NCBI GenBank assembly: GCA_019916065.1
Contig: CM034241.1
Coordinates: forward strand, 20,103,541 to 20,167,540
From: Vitellaria paradoxa
Taxonomy: Eukaryota; Streptophyta; Magnoliopsida; Ericales; Sapotaceae
Direction: 5' to 3'
Length of the DNA: 64,000 nt
Shown: in pieces, positions 1 through 10,199 of the stretch
How positions within the stretch are numbered: the first letter of the stretch is position 1
Layout of the letters: every line of letters starts with the position of its first letter
The notes under the pieces: generated by a model
What the model was told of the DNA's origin: nothing
The model's database searches: none
What the model saw: the letters and a program-made list of their open reading frames with translations, nothing else
Position numbers and translations under genes: made by a program

Positions 1-599
1 ATCATCTTGAAGGGTTTCAGGTGGGAGAGGCTAGAAGAACATTTCTAGATATTATTCACCTTTTGTTTGCTGAGGACTCCATGATTTTTTGTGGGGCAAA
101 TCTTTCACAAGTGAGTCATCTAAGATGCATTCTCCTTTGCTTTTAATCAATTTCAGGGCTTAAGTTGAATTTAGGTAATTCAACGTCAATGTTGATTGAA
201 GACTTGCAAGATGTGGAGAGCTTGGCGAGAGTATTAGGACGCAAAAATTGGAATTCTCCTGGCTACTTACCTGGCTCTTCCCTTATGTTCGTCTTATAAG
301 GCTATTGAGGTATAGGATCATGTCATTGATAAGTTCCAAAGAAGACTAGCAAGATAGAAAAGGGGCCATTGATCCGAAGGAGGAAGAATCACGTTGATTA
401 AGAGCACACTATCAAATCTTCCTATCTACCTTTCATCACTTTGCAAGATGCCAATGTCAGTGATGAAAAATCTGGAAAAGATCTTGATTCATTGCTTGTG
501 AGAAGTTTATGGAAGTTAACACATGTACCCTTTGGGGAAGTGGGACATGGTTGTAACCCATGAGAAGAGGAGGCCTAGGCTGCCATAAGTTCTCAATGA
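1..599 (+). pseudogene. LINE reverse transcriptase remnant, 3' part of RT (upstream piece)
   Basis: In the frame starting at base 3 the sequence reads through the end of a plant L1-type LINE reverse transcriptase: HLLFAEDSMIFCGA, where the catalytic FADD box has become FAED (66-77). After a stop near 150 and frame changes, the typical downstream LINE text follows (a W-x-x-V-x-x-K-F-Q-R-R-L-A-like stretch, then [16 protein letters not shown] at about 375-425). The RT catalytic mutation and several stops mark it as dead. The 5' end lies outside the window. The reading is interrupted at 600 by a foldback element and resumes at 1828. Confidence 0.85.
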
Positions 600-1827
600 G
601 GGTTTTTTATCGTAATGTTAATAAAATTAAAACAATTTATCCAAATAGGATGAGATAGAATTGTTTACTAGAATAGGGTTAAAGTCGTAAGTGATATTTA
701 TAACTTCTTTAATAAAATTGTAAGTGCTACTTATGACTTTAATTCAATAGTAATTTGCCTGAAAGTCATATGTACTACTTACAACTTCAATATAGGTCCA
801 CATCTTAGTTTATTCAAATATTTAATTAAATTAAAATTATTTTTAATAAAAAAATTAATATATTATCAAACTATTTATTAAAATTAAAATAAAAATTTAC
901 TGTTAACGTGATTTATTTTATTAAATTAAAACAAATTTTTAAAAAATAATAATTACCCTTTAAAATAATTTATTTTTATAAAATTAAAATTGATTACTAT
1001 TAAAATAATGATTTGTGAGTAAAAATATTTATTCTAATAAATATTTTTCAATTAAATTAATATTTAATTTATTTATTAATAATTTATACAACATCAAAAC
1101 ATTATTTAGTACCCCCTACTGGAATATTATTAGAAATTTCATCATCTTGAGTGTTTTCTTTTTTTCTTCAAATAGATGTATTGGCATGGATTGAATTTTC
1201 TATCTTATTTTTTCATACTGTATCAAAATAATTGTTATTTTTTTTCAAAGGATTAAAAGAACTAATGGCAGAATTATATAAAGATGGTGAAATTTCCGAT
1301 AATATTGTAACAATGAGTACTAAATAATATTTTGATATTGTATAAATTATTAATACATAAATTAAATATTAATTTAATTGTAAAATTATTTAATAAAATT
1401 AATATTCTACTCATAAATCATTATTTTAATAGTAATTAAGTTTAACTTTATAAAAATAAATTACTTTAATAGGTAATTATTATTTATTAAAAACTCATTT
1501 TAATTTAATAAAATAAGTCATTTTAATAGTAAATTTTTATTTTAATTTTAATAAATGATTTGATAATAAATTAATTTTTTTATTAAAAATAATTTTAATT
1601 TAATTAAATATTTGAATAAACCAAAGTGTGCACCTGTGTTGAAGTTGTAACTGGCACTTGCGACTTTAATTGAAGTTGTAAGTAGTGCTTACGTTTTTAA
1701 ACAAATTACTATTAGATTGAAGTCGTAAGTGGTACTTATGACTTTGACCTTATTTTGGTAAATACATCTATTTCATCCCCATTTTGGTAAATTGTTTTAA
1801 TATTATTAATATTACGATAAAAAACTC
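600..1827. mobile_element. Foldback (long inverted-repeat) DNA element inserted in the LINE
   Basis: About 1.23 kb built almost entirely of two complementary arms, roughly 600-1150 and 1283-1827, around a spacer of about 130 bp. The ends read G(GG)TTTTTTATCGTAAT... and, reversed, GAGTTTTTTATCGTAAT... Near-matching blocks continue to the inner boundary, where AAATTTCATCATCTT pairs with AAGATGGTGAAATTT. The flanks carry an imperfect 9-bp duplication, TCTCAATGA (591-599) and TCTCAATAA (1828-1836), as expected for a Mutator-like or hAT-like insertion. It has no coding capacity, so it is a non-autonomous foldback element or giant MITE. The superfamily is inferred only from duplication length. Confidence 0.82.
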
Positions 1828-3140
1828 TCTCAATAATGAATAATGTGATTCTAGGAAAAGGGATTTGGAGGTATGCCAATCATAGGCATCTATTATGGAG
1901 GTCCCAGATAGCATCCTAGTATGGTGAGGAAGGAGGGGATTAGGCCAACAAGGAGTGTATGGTTGCGTATAGGATATGTTTGTGGAAGCACATCCAAAAA
2001 AATTTAGCCCAAATTCAGAAGACAAATTTCTTTCGCAATTGGCAACAGGGATAGAGTTAAGTTTTGGTATGATCAATGGTTAGGAGAAGTCAATCTCAAG
2101 GAATGATACTTAACATTTTTTCCATCGCAAGAAATAGGGATGGAATGGTAGCAAATTTCTTATATGTTCGGAATAGGGTTGCCACCTTGAATGTTGAGTT
2201 AAGGAGGAATGTTTTTAATTGGGAAATGGAGGGTTTCATGAGAATGAATGAGAGCCTCCATAAGGTGAGAAGCCTCAAAGGGAAGGACATGATTTTGGGG
2301 GTGTTTGGAATGACAAAAAGTGAGATAATTTGAGATAACTTGTAGGTTTGTAATTCGCAGAGTGAGATAAAAAATAAATAACTTTTAGAAGTTTTGAGAG
2401 ATTTTCAAAATTTTAGTGTTTTTTAGTGTGCCAAGCGCACCTTTTATAGGTGACTTCAAAATTTGGTTGTTTTTAAGTTAAGTCCCTTTACACCAGTTTG
2501 GGGGGAGGTGGGGAGAAGGATTTCCCTTAGTTATGCATTTGAAAAAATAGAGTGCTTCCTAAGGTTGCATTTCTAGTTTGGGGAATGATTCACATAAGGA
2601 TTCTCGCTGTAGATAACCTCGTCAAAAGGGGTATGATTTTGATTAATACATGTTGTTTATGTAAAGGAGAATTAGAAAGGATCAACCATTTATTCATTTG
2701 TTGTGATTGGACGAGAAGGATTTGGGAGCTAATCCTAAATTATTTTAAGATGTAAAGACTTTTATCATTAAAGATGCAGCCTGCTTTTGGATCATAGTGG
2801 AACATGAAGTCTGGAAATGGAGGCGAAAGTATGGAAATTAATTCCATTTTTTTTTATTTTGAGTGGTATGCAGATAGAAATAGGAGAAATTTTTAAGAAG
2901 GTGAGTATTCATTGTGAAGAGTAAAAAGTTTTTTATTTTTATTTTTTTTTTTGTATAGTTGCCTTTCTGGGGTAGAGACCAGAAATATATAGTTTCTTAC
3001 ATTTTGTAAAGCATATAGATATAATCTATTGGCTTGGAATAGCCACATAACTTCTTTTTTTTTTTTTTTTTTTTGTACTTGGAAGGCATCCCTTTGATGC
3101 CAAATTCAATAAAAGTTTTACTTATAAAAATAAATAAATA
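1828..3140 (+). pseudogene. LINE remnant, C-terminal region, zinc-binding domain and 3' end
   Basis: Continuation of the LINE after the foldback element. Around 2030-2095 one frame reads AIGNRDRVKFWYDQWLGE, matching the F/W-x-x-D-x-W-L-G block common after plant LINE RT domains. It then shifts frame into 2076-2333. At 2552-2755 an open stretch carries the RT-associated zinc-binding motif: PKVAFLVWG..., CCLC at about residues 35-38, then HLFICC, followed by W-T-R-R-I-W. The 3' part ends in a spacer and an A-rich tail (AATAAAAGTTTT...AAATAAATAAATAAA, 3108-3142). Multiple frame breaks show that it is inactive. The original target duplication cannot be tested because the 5' end is missing. Confidence 0.85.
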
Positions 3141-3142
3141 AA

Positions 3143-4421
3143 TTGATGCTCTTGAAGATCAAGAAATATATATTTAATAGAATTTTAAGTTTCTCTTCGA
3201 ATTACATAAATGGAAAAAAACATGCCCACAAGTGCTTGATTTTTAGCACAAAAAGTTTACACACATATCCTTGACATAAGTTTTCTCTTAAATAAAAAGA
3301 AAAAGAAAAGAAATGAATAGTATTCTAATCGAAGTTGTAAGAAAGCTTCTAATGAAGTATTAGAATCTAGGCTTGTTGCTAGTTTTATATTTAGGAGGGT
3401 AAATTTTACTAAGGTAATTTTCACTCTCCGTTACATTAGTTTAAGAAATGGGTAATAATTACATAGGAGTAAATTGTTATCGGAGGGGGAGGGGTGGGTA
3501 ATAGAGAGTAATAGAAAAATTATATCTTTTTTCATTACTCCATAAACATTTCTTTACACTCTTGTAAAACCCTATGCAACATTCTACTATAAATAATTAT
3601 AATAAATATTATAAAATAATAATTTATTCAACCAAAATAAAATTAATTAATTATTAAATTACTTTATTAAAATAATATTTAATAAATAATAATTTATTAT
3701 TAAAATTATTTGTTTTATTTTATTAAATTAATATTATTGTTATATTAATTTATGACTAAAAGTATTTATTTCCTCAAATTAAAATTGTTTTTAATAAAAT
3801 ATTTACTTATTAAAATGATTTATTTTATTAAAATGTTTTATAAAATAAAAATCATTTCTCTAAATAATAATTTACTAGATTATGTATTGCATTAATATAA
3901 TTTAGTAAAATTAATAATTTATTTAAATAAACTAAAATTAGTTATTTTATTAATTATTTTATCAAAATAAAAATAATTTTTATCAAGTAAAAGTTCATTA
4001 TTAAAATTAATTACAACTAAAATCTAAAATAAAATTTTTTTGGTAATTGACTTTTTATTTAATATTATATACTTTAACATTATTTTTATTAAAATTAGTT
4101 ATTATTAAAATAACAATCATTATGGTGATTTATTTTATTATAATATTTTACTAATATTAAATATTAACTTTTACTCTTGGTCAATTTATCCTTATTTAAA
4201 ACACAATTAGCTTTTATCTCTTCAAAACTTTTAGCATTCCAAACATAATATAATTATTACCATGTAATGTTTGCTCTCTCAATCCAAATGCAAGTATCAT
4301 GAACTTGTTATTCTAGTAACCATTACTGGGATAGCAATTATCCCGTAATCTTTGACTCTTAAAATTTTCACGTTATACCAAATGTTTTCTTAATATATAG
4401 ATAAACATACATGAGTAATTG
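3143..4421. other. AT-rich intergenic stretch, nothing recognised
   Basis: Very AT-rich, with many AATTAAT/TTATTAAA strings and no plausible coding frame. Blocks such as GGGTAATAATTAC near 3450 and ATTACTGGGATAGCAATTATCCCGTAAT near 4322-4350 look like decayed transposon ends. I could not pair them into a defined element with target duplications. Confidence 0.5.
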
Positions 4422-4435
4422 AAAAATATAAATCC

Positions 4436-4588
4436 TTTTTTTTTAAATGATATGGAAGAACTAACCCATGGCTGAGCCCTTTGGACTCAATCGTAGAGTG
4501 TAAACTCCCCCAGAGGTTGGCAAATACCCCAATCTACTGGCCTTGGGTAAATTGTAGGCCTGCTTAGGACCACCATGGCGATCGAGTT
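4436..4588 (-). mobile_element. SINE, 3' half (split by a solo LTR)
   Basis: Minus-strand 3' half of the tRNA-derived SINE whose head lies at 7155-7280. Joining across the LTR restores a continuous body that ends in an A tail (the T run at about 4436-4444). The bases outside the tail, AAAAATATAAATCC (4422-4435), closely match the bases outside the SINE head, AAAAATTATAAATC (7282-7295). That is the expected imperfect target-site duplication. Total SINE length without the LTR is about 280 bp. The right-arm copy of this half lies beyond 64000. Confidence 0.7.
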
Positions 4589-4741
4589 TGTGATAATCTA
4601 GAAATTTCTATTTTAATAATTAAGTAATTTAGGAAATAGATATGGTGGAGTGGAAGATAAATAAAAATATTTGTGGTGAGTTTAATTTTTTTTCTTTAGA
4701 GCTTATTATGCTAAAAAACATGTTGGGCCAAAGGGAAGGAG

Positions 4742-4880
4742 ATCTCGGGAGCACAGGAGAAAGTTTTCGTCGGTGCACATGATTGTGGGCACACAGGAGG
4801 GAGTCTTCGTGGGTGCGCACAATGCAGGTGCACGAGAGGAGTACTACATGGGCGCACGCCCAAGAGGGTCAGGCACCCAA
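4742..4880. repeat. Degenerate ~39-bp tandem repeats in the LTR, cluster 1
   Basis: Three to four GC-richer units of the pattern GGTGCACA..GGAG..GTCTTCGTGGGTGCGCAC stand out from AT-rich surroundings. They resemble the units at 5662-5819. They lie in the 5' third of the solo LTR. Confidence 0.55.
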
Positions 4881-5661
4881 GGCTCTATTGAGATGAGCTT
4901 CTGTCTTGTCAGTTTGATTTACTTTGGTCATTTCTGAGCTCAACCTTTCCAGGCTATAGGGAGAGGCATGATAGTAGAGGAGGTGTAGACCACGGTTGCT
5001 AGCTTGTTCTCTAAGCACATAGGTGTACATGTATGTGTAATGGGGGAGAGAGAGTTCTAGTTGGAGAGAAAAAGAAAGAATCAGGAGGAGAATCAAGGAG
5101 ATTAAGGTTTGGTAAGTTATTCAAACCTTAACCAAACTCAAATTAATTTTGTAGGAATGAAATTAAACCTATATTGAACATGTGTATGCAATTGGTTTGT
5201 CAGTAGGATTAACAGTTTGGATATACGGCCTACTCAAAATTTTATGAGCTTGCCAGGCGAAGTTATAGACTTTGCTCAACTCACTGTTTCCTCCGTTTCT
5301 TCACTTGAGATAGGGATTCTGTGTCTCTTACTCACACATGTGATTTGGAAAAAAGGTTAGGATAATATTAGCATGATTATTTTAAGTTTGGATGAAATCT
5401 ATGGGAGATAATGGGAAGTTATATACAAATATATATATGACTATATATGCCTATAATGAAGAAAATAAAATTAATCCATATATGGATTCATGATTGATAA
5501 AAACCTAAATTGTTTAATCCATTTAATGCTTATAAGTTTTGTGGTGAGGTCTAAAATAGCAGATTGCAAGAATTGTTTCCAGATTAAGCAAATTTGAAGT
5601 CCCAAGTGGATAACCATGAGAAAATAGAAAACAAAGCATCAAAAATGAATTCTGTCCAGAT

Positions 5662-5819
5662 CTTGGGTGCACGTGACTCTATTTTGTTGGGCACCCGCGT
5701 CTTGGGCGCACGTGACAGTACTCTATTAGGCCCCTGCATCTCGGGCGAACGAGATATTTTCCTATTAGGTGCCTGCCATCTTGGGCTCAAATGAGAAAGC
5801 ACAGTTGGGCACCCACTGA
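5662..5819. repeat. Four ~39-40-bp tandem repeats in the LTR, cluster 2
   Basis: Four consecutive units of 39, 39, 40 and 40 bp, each beginning CTTGGGY/CTCGGGC followed by GCACGTGA-like sequence and ending in GGGCACC/GGTGCC-like sequence. Because 39 is divisible by three, the first units translate as a 13-residue repeat (LGARDSILLGTRV-like) in a short open frame at 5594-5794. I regard that frame as a by-product of the repeat period and not as a protein. The mirror copy is cut by the window end (63984-64000). Confidence 0.75.
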
Positions 5820-6334
5820 CCCTTGTTCAAATTTCAAACTTAGTTTTATTTGGTCTTTCCACCATGAATATACAATGGTTTTAATACTTATACTTTTGCA
5901 TGATATTTAATTTATCTAGTATGTTTAATTTTGTGATCTTGAGAATGTGTTTAATGATTTAAAATGAAATTAATTGTTATTCAATTTGTAATTTGAGGAT
6001 GCATGAATAATATGATAAATTTGTAATATTAGAGCTCTTTTAGATAAGTGATGGTAAATGAAAAAAACTTCGAATAAGAGAACTAGAAAGAGAAGAAAAT
6101 GATATATTTTAAAGTATTGTTGTTGATTGGAATGTAGTTGTGTTGTTTGAAAGTTTGAGATGGTAAAATATGATAATGGTTATGAGAACTGTAAATGAGA
6201 TAAATAACCTTAAAAGTGATATTATGATACAGGAATGGATGGCACGGAAAAATAAGAAGGGTACAGAGATTAGCCTGGGGTTGAAAGACCTGAAACCTAC
6301 ATAGGGATTGGTATTTGTGCCTGTAAGTTAGTAG

Positions 6335-6462
6335 CCTCCAACATAACGTACATTATGGCTATTCATAGCCCTTAACGATGACGTACATTGTGGCTAATCA
6401 TGGCCTCTAACAATGATGTATATTGTGGCTAATCATGGCCCTGAATGACGACATTAATTGTA
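6335..6462. repeat. 35-bp tandem repeat in the solo LTR
   Basis: About 3.5 units of the 35-bp pattern CCYYTAACRATGAYGTA..ATTGTGGCTAATCATGG. The middle two units differ at only a few positions. The repeat sits in the 3' half of the LTR. Confidence 0.8.
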
Positions 6463-7154
6463 CCCACCCCATGGATTTAAAATGAAAATGGAATTATGAT
6501 TGAAAAACAACGACCTTGATGTTAAGAATGATAATAATTGGATTAAATGTTAAGGTTTATAATGATTAATGGTATTCGAACTTAAATGTTGTGCTATAAT
6601 GATGTTGTGAGAAGTTATTCACCTATTTGATTCTGTTGTTCTTTGTCATTGATGACTCATTGTGATTAAGTTGAAGATATTGATTTATTTGTGATAATTA
6701 ATCTACATGTTTTGCTTTACATATCATATATATTGGTATTATGCATCATAGGCACAAGTGATTGGTGCTCACATCCTTACAGACTTTACTACAGGTCCAG
6801 GACCTAAAGACCTAGGTGGGCATTGAATTGAGCTAAGAATTGCAAACTTTTGTTTTTAATTACTTAAGTTTAATATTATTTGCAGGACTATAATATTATT
6901 TTAATCAGGATGATTATTCGATTAGGTTATAAAGGCCATAAGGCCATAAGGCCTATGTTGCTTATTTTTGTGGGATGTGTTGGAGCCTGATAGCTTGGCT
7001 AAGCCTGAGACATGGTTTATTTTGTTATTATTGTTTGTTATTATACATGTTGCTCTAGCATGGTTATAATGCTTTGATAAGAGAAATAATAATATGTGCA
7101 TGGTTTGTATGTTTATTTACTCACCCCTTGGGTCACAAGAGTCAAGGCGTGATA

Positions 7155-7280
7155 GTGTTTTGCCAAAGGCCAAAGCACAAACACAAACTGATTTCATTAC
7201 CAAGTCCCGAACCCATGACTCGCCTTTGGTTTCAACTCCTACAACCTGTGTGTTCTCCATCTGAGCTAGCTCGTGGGGTC
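7155..7280 (-). mobile_element. tRNA-derived SINE, 5' half with Pol III promoter
   Basis: On the minus strand the head reads ACCCCACGAGCTAGCTCAGATGG, with a box A-like TAGCTCAGATGG (7257-7268). A box B-like GGTTCGGGACT (7203-7213) follows about 45 bases downstream. That is the arrangement of the internal RNA polymerase III promoter in tRNA-derived SINEs. The element is interrupted by the solo LTR at 7155 and resumes at 4588. The outer flank matches the flank of the 3' half, giving a target duplication. It is unlikely to be a functional tRNA gene, because no cloverleaf 3' half or anticodon arm is evident. Confidence 0.75.
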
Positions 7281-7992
7281 TAAAAATTATAAATCTTTTA
7301 GTGTAGTAATTAATATCGTGTATATATATGTATCTAAATGAAGTTATTGATTAAACAATCATTAATGAATATGGAGTATGAATCTAAAAAATTATTTAGG
7401 GTGTAAAGGAATGGGTCAAATGTCCATTAATCAAATTTAGGTATTCTCCACCTAACATATTAGGCACTTAGAAGCACCTAAAATTGCAAAAATCAAAACC
7501 AAAACATTCATAAACGAAATAAAAAATTTAAAACACCACCATCACCTAGTCCTAAAATTCAACTAAACTTTGTCAGCGCCATCAGAAACAATTTCGGTCA
7601 AATTGGTGGTTACATCCTTCATCTAACAAAACCCAATAGCAAATCAAACCAGCTACACTCCTAGAAAGTAAAGGTGTATATGTATATAGGGGAAGATAGG
7701 GGGAGAGAGAGTGTGTGTGGGGCAAAATGACTTATCCAAAAAAACTCAATTCACACACAAGAAAGAACAGTGCAAACCTTTATTTTTGAGGCTGTTGAGA
7801 TAACATTAATAATTTCAAGATCCTGCTGAAGAAGATGATGAAATATGACTAATTTTATATTGCCTCCTCTATTTGATTCCGGGATTTGTGTAAACCAAAC
7901 ATAAAAAGAATAGAAGAAAATATAAATAAAATTGTAGTGTTATCCAATAGGCCAGGGCATAGTCAATACAATAATGTGATCGCACGTCTTGT

Positions 7993-8112
7993 ACAAACTA
8001 GTGGTAGATTAGGTGGGTTTCATGGGCCTTAAGGCCCACATCTAATAACAAGGGCCCTTACAAATTAGCAGTAGATTTGATGGTTTCATGGGCCTATAAG
8101 GCCCACATCTAA
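7993..8112. promoter_or_regulatory. Duplicated site-II-like palindromes (ATGGGCCTTAAGGCCCA)
   Basis: Two ~53-bp direct repeats (7993-8046 and 8060-8112), each containing a near-perfect palindrome: CATGGGCCTTAAGGCCCAC (8021-8039) and CATGGGCCTATAAGGCCCAC (8087-8106). TGGGCC/GGCCCA is the plant site II element bound by TCP factors in promoters of growth-related and ribosomal-protein genes. A lone GGGCCC also lies at 8052-8057. There is no recognisable gene within about 0.5 kb on either side, so this may be a relic promoter or a transposon internal repeat. The regulatory role is inferred from motif only. Confidence 0.4.
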
Positions 8113-8633
8113 TTATTTGATTTAATTTTTTCATGGGCTTAAAACTCATTATTAACTATGTAGGGGAAACATTTACTATTTGTTTATTTATTTATTTATT
8201 ATTTTCTTTCATTAGGCAAATGAACTCATTCCTTGGACCACCGTGTATGGCAGAGCATCCAGAGCAGTAAATATCCAACCAAATTGAAATAAACAATTTT
8301 TTTAAACCACTTTTTTCAACCAAAAAAAGCACTAGATCACAAAAAATTATAAATATTATTTGGATTAAGATTCAAGATGGACCTAATGAGTTGGAATATG
8401 CCTTTCAAATATATTTTATGTTTTTAAAATACATAAAATGAAATATCTAACTATAATTTATAATTTATTGTGAAAATAACATAGAGTTTAGTTTACACTA
8501 AATCTTATCTCTGGTGGTCAACTTTGTGATCTCAATCTCACTGTTATTTTATCTTCTACTAGCTGTTTTGTACAAGATCCATAGATGGGGCAGACTATTG
8601 GGATAGGGCATAAACAAGGATAGTCATTTGAGG

Positions 8634-8741
8634 TCATTCACCTTCAGATGCCATCTTCATCCTCACCTTCTCTAGTTTAGCCTGTAGCCTCTATTAGTGC
8701 CTTCTCTTTACTATATCTTTGGTGCTCCTATCTGGGTCCAG
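8634..8741 (-). pseudogene. Short coding-like fragment, possible coiled-coil C-terminus
   Basis: The minus strand reads LDPDRSTKDIVKRRH, two stops, then RLQAKLEKVRMKMASEGE and a stop. The composition (heptad-like, rich in K, R, E and L) looks protein-like, unlike the AT-rich background. I do not recognise the family. Two adjacent stops in the middle mean that, if real, it is a decayed exon. Chance is a fair alternative. Confidence 0.25.
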
Positions 8742-9343
8742 CCTCTTTAGGTCACTTACGTTTATTAATTTTTAGTGGTCACTTAAGTAAAAAAAGAAAA
8801 AAAAAAATTAATGCTTGTCTTGTCAATTTGGAAAATAAACCACTTTACCTTTTAATAATAGTAATTCTATTTCTTAGCACCCTTTGATCTTATGAGTTTT
8901 GTACAAGTATATATATTGTGGTGCTTGTTTCCTATTGGTTGTGAGGGTTGGCAAAGAGTTAAGGTTGAGGGAAGGTCAAAGGACAACAGATTTGAATTTG
9001 GTTTGGGAAGTTGGTAATGTATTCATGGGTGGTGTAGTGAAGATTCATGCACCAAGTAAATGAATGAAAGGAGGGGGATCTTTTGAGTTGCATTATACTC
9101 CTTCCCAAAACCCTATTCAGATTTTTTATCAACCCTTAGAGTATTTCCACCAAGAGAGAGAATGAGAGAGTTAATTTTTTTTTTCTTCTTTAGTGTGTGT
9201 TTGTTCTTTCGCTTTTGGGTGGAAAGAAGAGGTGCTTGATCCTCACTTTGGGAAGAGAATCACTAGTGGTATTCAAAGCCGTGACATGATAGGAAGATTT
9301 TTGCCAGATTGAGAAGGGATTAAAGAGCTAACTTGAGTTGTTA

Positions 9344-10165
9344 AGAGTCCATTTGGTATGGCTATTTTGGGCTTATTTTCGATTTATATTTTTTAAAATA
9401 AGGAAAACAACCCAAATTTTATTTGGTTAATTGTGTTTTCAAATTTACATGCAAAATAGAAAATAACTTCGATCATTTTGGGCATTTTCATCTAAAACGC
9501 AGAAGAAACTCCCAAAACATAGGATTCAACTTGAGGTTAACATCTTAAACGTTGTTGAAAGTAGCAGCCTGTAGGATTCTGTTCACCTTTCCATCTTTAA
9601 TTAGTGATCAAGCTCATATGGCGTGAAACTCAATCTAACCTTTGATCGGCTAACTACAGTAAGCTCTTTATTATCCTTTGACCAACATTTCTTCTATTAC
9701 TTAACTCATGATTCTGTAAATATTACTCCTCTTTGGTTTAACAAATTTTTGCCAATTTTTGATAATTTTGTCTAAAATATAATTAGAGAATAGTCCTCAT
9801 ACTATCATTTTACATTTTTCAAATGTCTTTATATGTTACATATATATAATATATTTTAAACCTGAAAAAAAAATTACAAGATCAGTAAATTGAAAATATT
9901 TGCTTTTAAATGAGCATAAAATGTATGTTAATTGGTAGTATTTTCAACATAAATAGTTGTGATTACTTGTACAATCAAATTCATTCAGAAAATATTATCT
10001 TAAAATTCCAAGCCAAGTGTGTTTTTCATTTTTCATTTGAGAAATAGTTTTTTCAAAATGTCAAACCAAATGCCTTTCTAACATTCTGAAAATTGAATCT
10101 CAAAATAGAAAATAGAAAAAAAAAAATAGAAAATAGAAATACAATCAAATGCCACCTAAATTTCT
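9344..10165. mobile_element. Possible ~0.8-kb TIR transposon remnant
   Basis: The left end reads TCCATTTGGTATGGCTATTTT and the right end, reversed, GGTGGCATTTGATTGTATTTC. Both share the CATTTG(R)T...TATTT pattern seen at ends of plant hAT-like elements. The interior is A/T-rich with no ORF. I could not establish a clean target duplication, so boundaries and class are tentative. Confidence 0.35.
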
Positions 10166-10199
10166 AGGTTTATACACTTTTTCGACTTGTGTGAGCTAG

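Larger units (their letters stand above)
4589..7154 (+). mobile_element. Solo LTR (2.57 kb), gypsy-like, inserted in a SINE
   Basis: Starts TGTGATAATCTAG and ends GGCGTGATA, consistent with a TGTSAC...GTGACA-type LTR with one decayed end base. Flanking 5-mers GAGTT (4584-4588) and GTGTT (7155-7159) agree at four of five positions, fitting a 5-bp duplication. The same 5' signature occurs at 31501 and a similar 3' end at 12443, so this is one LTR family. It contains two clusters of ~39-bp degenerate repeats and a 35-bp tandem repeat. No internal retrotransposon region or second LTR is present, hence a solo LTR. Assignment to Ty3/gypsy rests on LTR style and is an inference. Confidence 0.65.
7300..9343. 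other. Low-complexity intergenic region with scattered features
   Basis: No credible long ORF. It holds the duplicated GGCC palindrome block (7993-8112), a short minus-strand coding-like fragment (8634-8741), and a T-rich/GAGAGA stretch (9155-9190). A minus-strand 19-codon frame starting MKDVTTNLTEIV (left 7563-7622, right 62181-62240) lies downstream of a TATATA string. It is too short to call a gene. The rest is unassigned. Confidence 0.4.

Noticed and set aside
5594..5794. Repeat protein with 13-residue units
   Set aside because: The frame follows from a 39-bp repeat period inside an LTR, with an antisense frame also open (5584-5802). There is no independent sign of coding.
7155..7280. 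Functional nuclear tRNA gene
   Set aside because: Box A and box B are present, but there is no acceptor-stem pairing or tRNA 3' half. A SINE body and A tail continue beyond the LTR.
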